A stretch of DNA of 64,000 nucleotides from Rhipidocladum racemiflorum (lineage: Eukaryota > Streptophyta > Magnoliopsida > Poales > Poaceae), in NCBI GenBank assembly GCA_036346355.1, contig JAYEVF010000093.1, positions 1 to 64,000 on the forward strand. Reading direction: 5' to 3'. Positions 47,401-58,143 of the stretch are shown here, piece after piece. Below the pieces are notes generated by a model. That model was given only the letters and a program-made list of their open reading frames with translations. It was not told the origin of the DNA and did no database searches. Numbering within the stretch: the first letter of the stretch is position 1; every line of letters begins with the position of its first letter. The position numbers and the translations under genes are program-made.

Positions 47401-48478
47401 GAGAATTCTAAGAGTGAAAATCAGATTGTCGCCAAAGGACTTGAACAACATAAACAGAGAGAATCTAACCTTGATTATGCCCAGCCGAATGAGATTAAAT
47501 TGAAAGGTGCTTGTTTTCTTGCAAAAAAAATCTGATTTGAATGAGTTGGATGTTTGTAGGTATACATGCTATGCTTTGGTCTGCAAAGAAACTTTGTTTT
47601 CACTAGAGGAGATGTCTCTCTCTTTGCCTCCTGTTGTCACTAACCTTTTGCAGGAATACACTGACATCTTCCCAAAGGACATCCCCTCAGGGCTGCCGCC
47701 AATTAGAGGGATTGAGCATCAAATTGATCTCATTCCAGGGGCATCCTTGCCCAACCGAGCACCTTACGTAACCAACCACGAAGAGATGCAAGAGATACAA
47801 CGCCAAGTTCAAGAATTGCTTGATAAAGGGTAATGCGTCACGTGAATCTCTTAGTCCTTGTCTTTGTGCAGTCATTTTAGTACCTAAGAAAGATGGAACA
47901 TGGCTCATGTGTGTGGATTGTCGAGCAATTAATAATATCACCATTAGATATCGCCATCCTATTCCTCGGTTAGACGATATGCTTGATGAATTAAGTGGCT
48001 CTACTGTGTTCTCTAAAGTGGATTTGCGTAGTGGGTATCACCAGATTCGCATGAAGTTAGGAGATGAATGGAAAACAGCATTTAAAACTAAGTTCGGGTT
48101 ATATGAGTGGTTAGTAATGCCTTTGGGTTGACTAATGCTCCTAGCACTTTCATGAGATTGATGAACGAGGTTTTACGTGCTTTCATTGGAAAATTTGTGG
48201 TAGTTTACTTCGATGATATCTTGATTTATAGCAAATCTTTAGAGGCTCATCTTGAACATCTACGTGCTGTTTTTAATGCTTTACGCGATGCACGCTTATT
48301 TGGTAACCTTGAGAAGTGCACCTTTTGCACGGATCGAGTATCTTTTTCTTGGCTATGTTGTTACTCCACAGGAATTGAAGTTGACCAAGCCAAGGTTGAA
48401 GCGATCTGAGTTGGCCGACTCCTAACACGGTCACACAGTGCGAAGTTTTCTAGGACTTGCGGATTCTATCATCGTTTT
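47401..48478 (+). pseudogene. pol: Reverse transcriptase of the autonomous CRM element (frameshifts)
   Basis: Three overlapping open pieces cover the domain. 47507-47833 gives LLQEYTDIFPKDIPSGLPPI, then HQIDLIPGASLPNRAPY. 47820-48131 gives VPKKDGTWLMCVDCRAINNI, then HPIPRLDDMLDELSGSTVFS and KVDLRSGYHQIRM. 48107-48409 gives GLTNAPSTFMRLMNEVLRAF with catalytic YFDD at 48206-48217. Two single-base frameshifts, near 47830 and 48125, and a stop at 48407-48409 break the chain. All catalytic residues of the palm remain. Confidence 0.85.
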
Positions 48479-49212
48479 GTGAAGGATTTCAGCACCATCG
48501 CTGCACCCATGAATGAGCTCACCAAGAAGGGTGTACCTTTTGCTTGGGGCAAGTCGCAGGAAGATGCCTTCAACATTCTGAAAGCTAAGTTAACCCATGC
48601 ACCCTTACTCCGGCTTCCGGACTTTTCTAAGACTTTTGAACTAGAATGTGATGCTAGTGGAATTGGTTTGGGTGGTGTTATTACAAGAAGGAAAACACAT
48701 TTGCTTATTTTAGTGAGAAGTTGAGTGGGCCAAGTTTGAATTATTCTACTTATGATAAGGAGTTATATGCGCTAGTTCGAACTTTAGAAACAAGGCAACA
48801 TTATTTATGGCCCAAGGAATTTGTTATACATTCTGATCATGAATCGTTAAAACATATTAGAAGTCAAGCTAAACTGAACCGTAGACATGCAAAGTGGGCT
48901 GAATTCATTGAGTCATTTCCTTATGTCATCAAACACAAAAAGGGAAAGGATAATGTCATTGCTGATGCCTTGTCTAGGAGATATACCATGCTCTCACAAC
49001 TTGACTTGAAAATTTTTGGTTTGGAAACGATTAAAGAGCAATATGTGCATGATGATGATTTTAAAAATGTGTTGCTCAATTGTAAAGAGGGAAAAACTTG
49101 GAACAAATTTGTCCTCAATAATGGGTTTGTGTTTAGAGCAAACAAACTATGTATTCCAGCTAGTTCTGTTCGTTTGTTATTGCTACAGGAAGCGCATGGG
49201 GAGGAGGATTGA
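48479..49212 (+). pseudogene. pol: RNase H of the autonomous CRM element
   Basis: 48479-48724 covers KDFSTIAAPMNELTKKGVPF and FELECDASGIGLGGVI, with the first catalytic Asp. 48721-49212 continues in another frame with LNYSTYDKELYALVRTLETR (catalytic Glu), EFVIHSDHESLKHI (catalytic Asp) and KKGKDNVIADALSRRYTML. One frameshift near 48690-48720 separates them. The end (ASSVRLLLLQEAHG) leads into the integrase N-terminus and stops at 49212, overlapping the next frame by four bases. Confidence 0.85.
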
Positions 49213-50423
49213 TGGGACACTTTGGTGTGAAGAGGACGGAGGACATACTCGCTAGCCATTTCTTTTGGCCCAAGATGAGACGAGACGTGGAACGTTTCAT
49301 CGCTCGCTGTTCTACATGTCAAAAAGCTAAGTCACGACTTAATCCACATGGTTTATACATGCCTCTGCCTGTTCCTAACGTGCCTTGGGAGGATATTTCT
49401 ATGGACTTTGTTTTAGGACTTCCTAGAACAAAGAAGGGGAGGGATATATCTTTGTCGTTGTGGATAGATTTTCTAAAAATGGCACACTTCATACCTTGTC
49501 ACAAAAGCGATGACGCTACCAACATTGCTGACTTATTCTTTCGTGAAATTGTTCGCTTACATGGTGTGCCAAACACAATAGTTTCAAATCGTGACACTAA
49601 ATTCTTAAGCCACTTTTGGAGAACTTTGTGGGCTAAATTGGGGACTAAACTTTTATTTTCTACTACTTGTCATCCCCAAACTGATGGACAAACTGAGGTC
49701 GTTAATCGAACTTTATCTACCATGCTTAGGGCTGTTCTGAAAAAGAACATTAAATTGTGGGAAGAATGCTTGCCACATATTGAGTTTGCTTATAATTGGT
49801 CTATGCATTCTACTACTAAGATGTGCCCTTTTGAGATTGTATATGGATTTGTACCTCATGCGCTAATTGATTTGTTACCTATGCCATCTTTGGAGAAATT
49901 GAATCTTGATGCTAAACAACGTGCTGATATGATTATGAAAATGCATGAGACAACTAAAGAAAACATAGAGCGCATGAATGCTAAATATAAACTTGCTGGT
50001 AGTAAGGGAAGGAAACATGTAACTTTTGAACCAGGCGATTTAGTGTGGTTGCATTTGCGAAAAGATCGATTCACAGAATTAAGAAAATCTAAGTTGATGC
50101 CGCGAGCTGATGGTCCTTTCAAAGTATTGGCAAAGATTAATGATAATGCATACAAGCTTGAATTGCCTGCAGATTTTGGGGTTAGTCCCACATTCAACAT
50201 TGCCGATTTGAAACCATACTTGGGAGAAGATAATGAACTTGAGTCGAGGACGACTCAAATGCAAGAAGGGGAGGATGATGAGGACATCACTACCATGAAT
50301 ACGGCCATACCTACAAACCCAATGGAAACCAATAATGTCATAAAAGGGCCAATTACTCGAGCTCGCGCACGTCAATTCAATTACCAGGTGAATCGTTCCT
50401 CGGGTTGCATACAAATAATTTAA
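49209..50423 (+). CDS. pol: Integrase of the autonomous CRM element (404 codons, open, ends inside the 3' LTR)
   Basis: This is the best preserved gene in the window. It carries the rest of the zinc domain (GHFGVKRTEDILASHFFWPK, then CSTCQKAK). The catalytic core has MDFVLGLPRTKKGR (Asp), IVSNRDTKFLSHFWRTLWAK (Asp) and PQTDGQTEVVNRTL (Glu). The C-terminal part includes KHVTFEPGDLVWLHLRKDRF and NDNAYKLELPADFGVSPTFN. The tail ELESRTTQMQEGEDDEDITT runs across the LTR border at 50276 and ends at 50423. No chromodomain is seen. In CRM elements the C-terminal tail is thought to guide insertion into centromeric chromatin. The Met at 49209 is only the first in frame; the natural product is cut from the polyprotein. 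Confidence 0.88.
   Translation: MMGHFGVKRTEDILASHFFWPKMRRDVERFIARCSTCQKAKSRLNPHGLYMPLPVPNVPWEDISMDFVLGLPRTKKGRDISLSLWIDFLKMAHFIPCHKSDDATNIADLFFREIVRLHGVPNTIVSNRDTKFLSHFWRTLWAKLGTKLLFSTTCHPQTDGQTEVVNRTLSTMLRAVLKKNIKLWEECLPHIEFAYNWSMHSTTKMCPFEIVYGFVPHALIDLLPMPSLEKLNLDAKQRADMIMKMHETTKENIERMNAKYKLAGSKGRKHVTFEPGDLVWLHLRKDRFTELRKSKLMPRADGPFKVLAKINDNAYKLELPADFGVSPTFNIADLKPYLGEDNELESRTTQMQEGEDDEDITTMNTAIPTNPMETNNVIKGPITRARARQFNYQVNRSSGCIQII
50263..50275 (+). other. Polypurine tract of the autonomous CRM element, inside pol
   Basis: AAGAAGGGGAGGA ends one base before the LTR start TGATGAGGAC and also codes for part of the integrase tail. The same word is kept in the non-autonomous element. Confidence 0.78.
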
Positions 50424-51201
50424 TGAATGGAATGCTATTTAATCCTTGTGATGATTTTATTGTCCTTAGGAACCAAGGAGAAGGACTCCCCAAGCGTCAA
50501 GCATGAAGCCAATTCTTCCGGTCAGAAGTTATACTCGGATTCGGCCTCCGGATAGCATCAACTTAAAATGACCATAACTTTTGATCCACAAGGGTGTTTG
50601 GGGTCTATGACTACTGGTTTGAAAGGTTTCGACGTCCTCTTTCCAACGGATCTGGCCCCATCCCCAAATTCTATTCGAGTCGACGGGAATCTACAAAACA
50701 ATTGGCATCACTTTTCCAAACCGAGAAGACTTGGGCATTGGGCCTTGTAATAGAGTTCAGTTGGTGTCCTCTTTGCTTTGGACGTGATTCCCATGACCCT
50801 AGCTTTCATAAATAGCTAGACATCGGCTCCTTAGGGTTTTGGGTTTTATTTTATTAGTTTAGCCAAGTACAAACTTGATGCTGCGAGTTGTGCGGGACAG
50901 CCACCTTGTCAAGATCGTCAATAAGACTCCACTTTGTTTCACCTCCACTTTTATCCGCAATTTCAGATAGCTTATCCTATTGTTCTTGCTTGTTCTTCGG
51001 TTGCTTGCAAGAATTGAACCTCGTGTTCAGGTTGATCGTGCCTACGGCAAGATCAATAACCCGCCGGAGTTGGTTTAGCGATTGCTAAGGCGCATCGTCG
51101 TCGTATGGTGTAGTCGGATCGTCAAAGTCGACTCCAACAAATTGATCGCGTGTTTCTCATCGAAAGATCGGGACACCCTCAGTGCCATCACGGCGCCATC
51201 A
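50276..51201 (+). repeat. 3' LTR of the autonomous CRM element
   Basis: The 926-bp LTR runs TGATGAGGACATCAC...GGCGCCATCA. The first 148 bp are coding. It shares ends and flanking parts with the antisense LTR variant, but the middle differs. It has CATAAATAGCTAGACATC where the other has the TATATATAG box. Confidence 0.92.
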
Positions 51202-51474
51202 CTAGCGCTTTTCATCATTTGTTTCAAATCTGTTCGAGTATATCTGGAAGAATCCCCACGGCCGGGTTGAGCGAACGCTGCGGCGGCGACCATACGAAAA
51301 TGAAAATGATGCACGAAATGAAACATTGTGGCAAACACCACACGCGCCGAAAATGTGCACGGAATGGAACATCGTGGCAAGCACCCCACACGCTGCAACC
51401 TTGCATGCCAAAATGAAACATTGCGGCACAAAACGAAAGTGATGAACGAAATGAAGCCGGGTGCCAAACACGCC

Positions 51475-53298
51475 GAATGCAATTCATATGTGTTGTGACT
51501 CATTTAGGCATGCATTTCGAATCCGTCCGAGTCGGCGTGAAATATTCCGCAACGACGAGTTCCTAAGCTGAAAGAATTGAAAGCATTGCACGAAACGAAA
51601 CCGAGTGCCAAACACCAAGAATTAACTTACGATGTTCGCTTGTGCATTTCAACGCAATTCTGCATTCATTTCGAATACGTCCGAGTGAGTGCGAAACATC
51701 CCTCCGCGACGGGTCACAAGGGGTACTGCAAGCTGCGGAATGAAAACGATGCAGGAAACGAAACTGGCTGTCAAACTCCCCGAATGGGCTTCACATGTGC
51801 CCTAGCCCGTTTCGGCAAGCATTTCGAGTACGTCCGACTTGAAGCGAAACATTCATGCACAATGGTAATGTAAACCACATGCGTACCAGAATGGTGCACA
51901 AAGAGAAACATTGTTCCAAACATGCCGATTGAACTTCGTATATGCCCAAGCGCATTTCGGCATCCGTTTTGAATCTTTCCGAGTCGTGTGAAACATTCCT
52001 CCGCGACGAGGACTGTATGGCGCATGGATTTTCACAAGAAAATGACGCATAAGATGAAGCTGAGTGTCAATCAACCCGAATGGGCTTCATGTTTGCCGTA
52101 GCTCATTTTAGCAAGCAATTTGGGCTCATTCGAGTCGGTGTGAAACCTACACCACAAACGGAACCATAAGTCACGTTCGCACCAGAACGAGTACGAAAAG
52201 AAAGCTCGTGGCAGACAACCTGAATAGTGTTCATGTGCGCCCAAGCTCATTTCGGCATGCATTTCTGCTGCTTCCGGGTCGGTGTAAAACATTTCTAAGT
52301 GATAGGTGCCAACGGGTACTGCGAGCTGCGTGCTTATCAAAACGATGCATGGAAGGAAAATATAGGCCAAACTCCGCGAGTGGACTTTACATGCCTTTCA
52401 GCACAATTCTGCATTCATTTCGAATACGTCTAAGTGAGTGTGGAACATTCCTCCGCGACGGGTCGCAAGTTGTACTGCAAGCTGTGTTCGGACGAAAACG
52501 ATGCACGATAGGAAAATTGGTGTCAAACTCCGCGGATGGAGTTCATATATGCCCTATCCCATTTCAACAAGCATTTCGAGTATGCGTGCGAGTTGATGCG
52601 AAACATTCATGCACGGCGGGTCCCTAGTGGTACTGCAAACTACACGCATACCAAAACGGTGCACAACACGAAACTTTGTTCCAATCATGCCGAATGAACT
52701 TCATATACGCCCACACACTTTTCGGCATGCGTTTGAGTCCGTCCAGAGTTCTTGTGAAACATTTGCCCACAATGAGCATGAACGAATACTACAAGCGGCG
52801 CCCATTCGAAAACTTTGCGCGGTATGAAATTGAGTGCCAAACACAACAACTGGAGTTCATATGTGCTTTAACTCATTTTGGCATGCATTTCGATTATGTC
52901 CGAGTCGGTGTCAAACATTCCACCGCGACGGGTTCCCACGGGTAATACAAGCGAGAATACAAAGCGGAACCGATGCATGAAATCGGGCGAGTGCCAAACG
53001 CCCCGAAAGAAGTTACCATGTTTGCTACCGCTTTTCATCATTTGTTTCGAATCCGTTCGAGTACGTCTGAAAGAATCCCCCACGACGGGTCCGAACGGCC
53101 ACTGCAGCGGCAGCCATACGAAAATGAAAATGATGCACGAAATGAAACATTGTGGCAAACACCACACGCGTTGAAAATGATGCATGGAATGGAATATCGT
53201 GGCAAGCAACCCACACGCTGCAACCTTGCACGCCAAAATGAAACATTGCGACGCGAAACGAATGTATTGAACGAAATGAAGCCGGGTGCCAAACACGC
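51475..53298. repeat. Cleanest complete HOR unit (1824 bp, ~12 monomers)
   Basis: This is the best reference copy. Monomer boundaries follow a short recurring frame (GAAT or GGAT, then an NNNTTCATAT-like start). They fall near 51475, 51620, 51781, 51926, 52078, 52222, 52379, 52532, 52692, 52848, 53006 and 53187, and monomer 1 returns at 53299. Ten intervals are 144-161 bp. The last two are irregular (about 181 and 112 bp) and contain a local duplication of ~56 bp. Monomers within the unit are visibly diverged, while the same monomer in neighbouring units is nearly the same. That pattern defines a higher-order repeat as opposed to a simple 150-bp array. GCATGC and TTCGAA palindromes recur in the shared core. 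No transcription unit or open frame of substance is supported. Confidence 0.88.
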
Positions 53299-53909
53299 CG
53301 AATGTAATTCATATGTGTTGTGACTCATTTAGGCAAGCATTTCGAATCCGTCCGAGTCGGCGTGAAATATTCCGCAACGACGAGTTCCTAAGCTGAAAGA
53401 ATTGAAAGCGATGCACGAAACGAAATTGAGTGCCAAACACCCGGAATTAACTTACGATGTTCGCTTGTGCATTTCAGCGCAATTCTGCATTCATTTCGAA
53501 TACGTCCGAGTAAGTGCGAAACATCCCTCCGCGACGGGTCACAAGGGCTACTGCAAGCTGCGTCCGAATGAAAACGATACAGGAAACGAAACTGGGTGTC
53601 AAACTCCCCGAATGGGCTTCACATGTGCCCTAGGCCGTTTCAGCAAGCGTTTCGAGTACGTCCGACTTGAAGCGAAACATTCATGCACAGTGGTAATGTA
53701 CACCACACGCGTACCAGAATCGTGCACAAAGAGAAACATTGTTCCAAACACGCCGAATGAACTTTGTATTTGCCCAAGCGCATTTCGGCATGCGTTTTGA
53801 ATCTTTCCGAGTCGTGTGAAACATTCCTCCGCGACGAGGACTGTATGGTGCATGGATTTTCACAAGAAAACGACGCATAAGATGAAGCTGAGTGTCAATC
53901 AACCCGAAT

Positions 53910-53914
53910 GGGCT
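53910..53914. other. Target-site duplication GGGCT, left copy, of Tekay-2
   Basis: GGGCT precedes TGTAACACC, and GGGCT recurs at 63442-63446. The restored site GAATGGGCTTCATG is normal satellite sequence. Confidence 0.95.
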
Positions 53915-56116
53915 TGTAACACCCCGGCATTTAATATGCCCGAATGCTACCAAACACAAGCTAAACAACAACTAAATACCATATTTAGCATAAAATTCCA
54001 GCAAAGGTGCATAGGCTAAAAACCGAGATTTCGGCAGCACCTCCTTCGTTTTATCATGAATTTAAGGAACAGCAACAATATAGCATTATATGGCAATAAG
54101 AGAAACATCTAAATCAGCAATAAATAAAGTCTTAACGACAATAAAAGACTAACATCAAGCTCTTAAAGTTCCAAGTGTCAAACAAACAATAGAACTCTCA
54201 TTAACCAAGCTAAGACTTAATTTAACGGCCATCACACGCAATTTATTATCCAACTAAATGAAATGACTTGGGGAAACACTAAGGTGAAGCAACGTGTGAG
54301 CGTGTGACTAATCCCCTTTCCCGCATGCCGTTCTCATGGTACCTAAAACAACAAGAAAACACAAGGGTGAGTTCGAAAACTCAGCAAGCATACTGCAATG
54401 GACAACAAGCATAACAACAAGTCAATAACATCTTTCATCATGTATAACATCTCATTCATGAATACTTATCAATATCATCATCAATTTGTATGCGATGTAA
54501 TGCATTGCTCCTGACCCTCTGGAACCTCATACCGGTATGGGAAGTACACACCCGTCGGTGTGCACCCTTTCCTCCCTTCCATCCCGAAGATGGAGGGTGC
54601 CTACTCGCTTCCAAACACCACGTGGATGGAATCACGACATAGGACTTACTCAATGGCGTTCCGGATTAGTCATAACTTTCTCACCGACCTTGCCGGACTA
54701 GTTAAGACTTTCTCACCGCCCTCGCCCTATCTCATGACATGCATGCAACCATGCCAATTATCATATTCAATTCACATATTAACACATGGCATCATAATAT
54801 GTTAAACATGCTCATCATATCATATCAATTATTAACACATGGCAAGTGAACATATATCATGTAAACAATTCCATCTAATTTCAACATGCAACCTACAACT
54901 TGCTATCCATCACAACACACTTGCCTCAACCACGTGCAACGGATTGGCGGGAAGAAGAGGGAACTCCCGGGGTCACACCACCTGCACATAGGCATCACAC
55001 ACTCACAATCATAACCTCAAAACAGTACACACGCCCCCATCTAACCCGACATTGCCAACTACTCGCAAAACCTAAAAACAGAGGTTCTGTCGGCGGGACA
55101 GCAGCCTTGCAAAAGGCATAACTTGAGTTCTGGGACTCCAAATCGAATAAACGAGTACACCGTCGCGAAGCTTAGGAAATTTCCCAACTTTTTCTAGTTA
55201 TAGGGAAAGACTGATTCGGACTCTAAAATTGTTTAATCTACAGATTACCACAATCTGTTCCAGTTACGTCACAGATTTTTAGGCGCTCGGCAAAACAGCC
55301 ATAACTTTCAAACGGCTGATCGGAAATTAACGTGCTTTACGTCCACGGAAAGATAATTAAATTATCTACAACTTCCTAGAAGTCCGTACGGTCTGATTCG
55401 GATTCTAAATCGACGGAAACGCGAACCCTAGTTCGACTGCTCAATCTGCCCGAAAACAGAAACGTGGACAAGTTTAGATCTAACCCAAATTACTTCAAAC
55501 CAGCGCCTCCAATTGATCTAAAAACTTGATAAACACCCTAATAACAGTACCTAGATCATCCCCAAGGATCCCCAAGATCATACCTTTGCCCGATGCACAA
55601 AACTCCAATGAATCTCCTCGCGAATCGCTCCTCGCTCCACGTTACTCGCTCCTCGCTCCTCGCTCCTCGCTCCACGGGATGACTCCACATGGTGCTGGGG
55701 TGGGGTGGCCACCCTCGGGCAGCATGGGGTGGTGGGGTGGTGGTGTGGAGGTGGAGGAAAGGGAGGGGGGTGCGCACGGTTTTGGGGGGCTAGGGCTTAG
55801 GGGAGGGGGAGGGAGGAGAGGCGCAAGAGGGAGGTGGGGCGCAATATGGGGAGGTGGGGCGCAAGGGGCTGGGGAAGCCCCTTTTACCAGCCCTCAACCC
55901 AATCCTAGTCCGTTCACGGAGTCCTAATCCATCCCACCAAAGCCCACCAAGGCCCAAAACTCCTCCGGAAGGCCCAAAACCCTAAACGGCTCCTAAACGG
56001 CCCGGAAACGTTATTAACCCCCGATCCTTATGATTTTAACCTTATTTCCACATCTCATACTGTATTTAACATTATAATGTTCAAAAATTAAGGATACGAC
56101 ACTCCAAGGTGTCACA
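53915..56116 (-). repeat. 3' LTR of Tekay-2
   Basis: The plus strand begins TGTAACACCCCGGC and ends AGGTGTCACA. It contains a 7-bp tandem repeat (CTCGCTC type) at about 55625-55676 and a G-rich stretch at about 55690-55870. No gene is found. Confidence 0.95.
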
Positions 56117-56130
56117 TTCTTCCCCCCTAC
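56117..56130 (-). other. Polypurine tract of Tekay-2
   Basis: The minus strand reads GTAGGGGGGAAGAA directly before the 3' LTR. Confidence 0.82.
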
Positions 56131-57545
56131 AACGGGCTTCGACCTCGAATCTAAACGCACCAATCACGAAACCCAGCAAAACCAAAGACAGCCAGATTTT
56201 TCACATCACATACCCGAGGTGAAAAGCTCAGATACTTCTCGCGCATGCGAGATTCCAACTCCCAAGTCGCTTCTCTCTCGGTCTGATGTGACCACAAGAC
56301 CTTGACAAACTTAAGCGTCTGTTCTTCATCACTCGCTCTGAAGTCCCTGCATTTCCACAGATCGGGACTCGAAGGTGAGGTCCTGCTGAAGCACTAATGG
56401 TTCTAATGGAACCACCAACTCCGGATCATGCAAGTATTTCTTCAACATCGAGACATGGAACACATCATGCACACCTTGCATGGATTAGGTAGCTCTAGGC
56501 GATAGGCCAACCTGCCAACTCAAGCGAGGATAGGAAAAGGCCCAACATACCTTGGGTGAGCTTTCCTTTGGTGCCAAAACGCACCACACCCTTGGTGGGA
56601 GATACTGCAAGAGTACGCTATCACCCACCTCAAACTCCAAGTCTCGCCGCCTCACATCAAGATAGCTCTTACATGCGCTCTGTCTTTGCGAGAAGGTTTT
56701 CTTAACCTCCGACACGCGATCAACGATCTGCTGAACCCAATCCGGCCCAAGAATAGCTCTCTCGCCACGGCATCCCAACAAAGTGGCGATCTGCACTTCC
56801 GACCATACAAGACCTCATAAGGAGCAGCCAGGATCTTTGGAATGGTATTTGTTATTGTAAGCAAACTCTGCAAGGGGCAAATGGTCTTCCAGCTACCCTT
56901 CCAAGCCATCACACAGGCCACTGAGCATGTCCTCCAAAGTTTGGATGGTACGCTCGGACGCCCATCTGTCTGAGGGTGAAAAGCGGTACTAAGGCAAAGC
57001 TGCGTACCCAAAGCACTCTGCAAACTCTCCCTAACTTGGAGACGAACTTAGCATCGATCAGAGATAATGGTCTTGGGTACACCATGCAATCTCACAATCT
57101 CCCGCACATAGATGGGAGCCAACTCGCTCATTGAATTGGTCGTGCGGATGGGAATGAAATCTTGTGAGACTTGCCGAGACGGTCCACCACAACCCAAACA
57201 GCATCCTTCCTCGTGGAGAACGAGGTAGACCAACCACGAAATCCATGGAGATGTCATCCCATGGCCACACGAGAACCTCCAATGGTATAATAAGGCGGCC
57301 GGACGCTTATGCTCAGCTTTGATCTTCTGACAGATCCCACAATACGCCACATACTTGGCAATATCCACTCTCATCCTTTTCCACCAAAAATTCTTCTTCA
57401 AGTCCCTGTACATCTTGGTCTCCCCAGGATGGACCGTGTACGGGGTGCGATGAGCTTCTTTCAGAATGTCTTCTTTCACTTGAGATTTACGGGGCACGCG
57501 CCTGACGGCCCTGAAACCTCAAAACTCCCGCATCATCAACGGTAA
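56131..57545 (-). pseudogene. pol: Integrase and chromodomain of Tekay-2 (frameshifted)
   Basis: 57497-57048 gives the N-terminal zinc domain and the start of the core: EAHRTPYTVHPGETKMYRDL, KYVAYCGICQKIKAEHKRPA, then IVRLHGVPKTIISDRC with the second Asp. The first-Asp segment MDFVVGLPRSPRGR is in another frame (57282-57058). 57023-56652 gives LGTQLCLSTAFHPQTDGR and later AAPYEVLYGRKCRSPLCWD. 56796-56485 gives the C-terminal domain (DLEFEVGDSVLLQ). The chromodomain lies at about 56330-56220 (VKVLWSHQTEREATWELESR). In Tekay elements it binds modified histone tails and biases insertion to heterochromatin. Confidence 0.8.
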
Positions 57546-58143
57546 AGTCTCCCGACTTGCCATCCTCAAAGCGTTCCTCACTGCTGGAGCAAGCGATCAT
57601 CTTCTTTGTGCCTCCCGCTGCACGCTCGGGAATCGTGACTCAAGAATCAATTGAGTTTCAGCTTGCACGGTCCCATAAGCGATGGGAGACTCCCAAGCGC
57701 TCAAAATCAGCAACAAGACAATCAACAACAGGGGCATTGTCTTGCGATCGAGCGTCGGCCACCACATTTGCCTTCCCGGATGATACTTGGATAGTGAGGT
57801 CATAATCCTTTATCAATTCTAGCCACCTCCTCTGCCTCAAGTTCAAATCTTTACGAGTAAAGATGTACTTGAGGCTCTTGTGATCAGTAAAATATCACAA
57901 GATTCGCCAGTACAAATAATGCCTCCATATCTTCAATGCAAACACCACGGCGGCTAGCTCAAGATCATGGGTGGGATAGTTACGCTCATGCTTTTTCAGC
58001 TGCCTCGAAGCATAAGCAATCACCTTGCCATTTTGCATGAGCACACAACCAAGTCCCAACCGAGAAGCATCGGAATAAGCAGTGAAGCGCTTCCCGGTTC
58101 GGGAAGGGTAAGAACACGAGGCGATCACTAACTTCTCCTTCAA
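57546..58143 (-). pseudogene. pol: RNase H of Tekay-2
   Basis: 58143-57895 reads FTAYSDASRLGLGCVLMQNG (first Asp) and YASRQLKKHERNYPTHDLEL (Glu), then WRHYLYW. 57846-57658 continues with NLRQRRWLELIKDYDLTIQV, then GKANVVADARSQ. The gap between the pieces is a frameshift at about 57890. The segment to 57546 is the linker to integrase. Confidence 0.8.

Larger units (their letters stand above)
43843..51201 (+). mobile_element. Autonomous CRM-type Gypsy retrotransposon with truncated 5' LTR
   Basis: Parts in order: partial 5' LTR (43843-44349), primer site TGGTATCAGAGC (44352-44363), repeat-rich leader, gag, protease, RT, RNase H, integrase, and 3' LTR (50276-51201) ending CATCA. The pol frame runs 148 bp into the 3' LTR, as known for CRM elements. 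The protease site reads IIDGGSCNN and RT has YFDD. Integrase keeps its DDE residues. I see no chromodomain; CRM elements carry a different C-terminal motif. The first ~418 bp of the 5' LTR are missing. Gag and RT contain stops or frameshifts. The right flank is satellite (CTAGCGCTTTTCATC). CRM elements are typical residents of plant centromeres. Confidence 0.88.
51202..53914. repeat. Satellite block 3 (about 1.5 HOR units)
   Basis: The block starts within monomer 11 (CTAGCGCTTTTCATC), passes one complete unit and stops after GAATGGGCT at the start of monomer 5, where Tekay-2 inserted. Relative to block 2 about 604 bp of the unit (plus any whole number of units) is missing across the CRM element. 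Confidence 0.94.

Noticed and set aside
55526..55927. 133-codon frame in the Tekay-2 LTR
   Set aside because: It lies wholly in an LTR. The copy in the other LTR (62848 onward) is truncated differently, so it is not under coding constraint.
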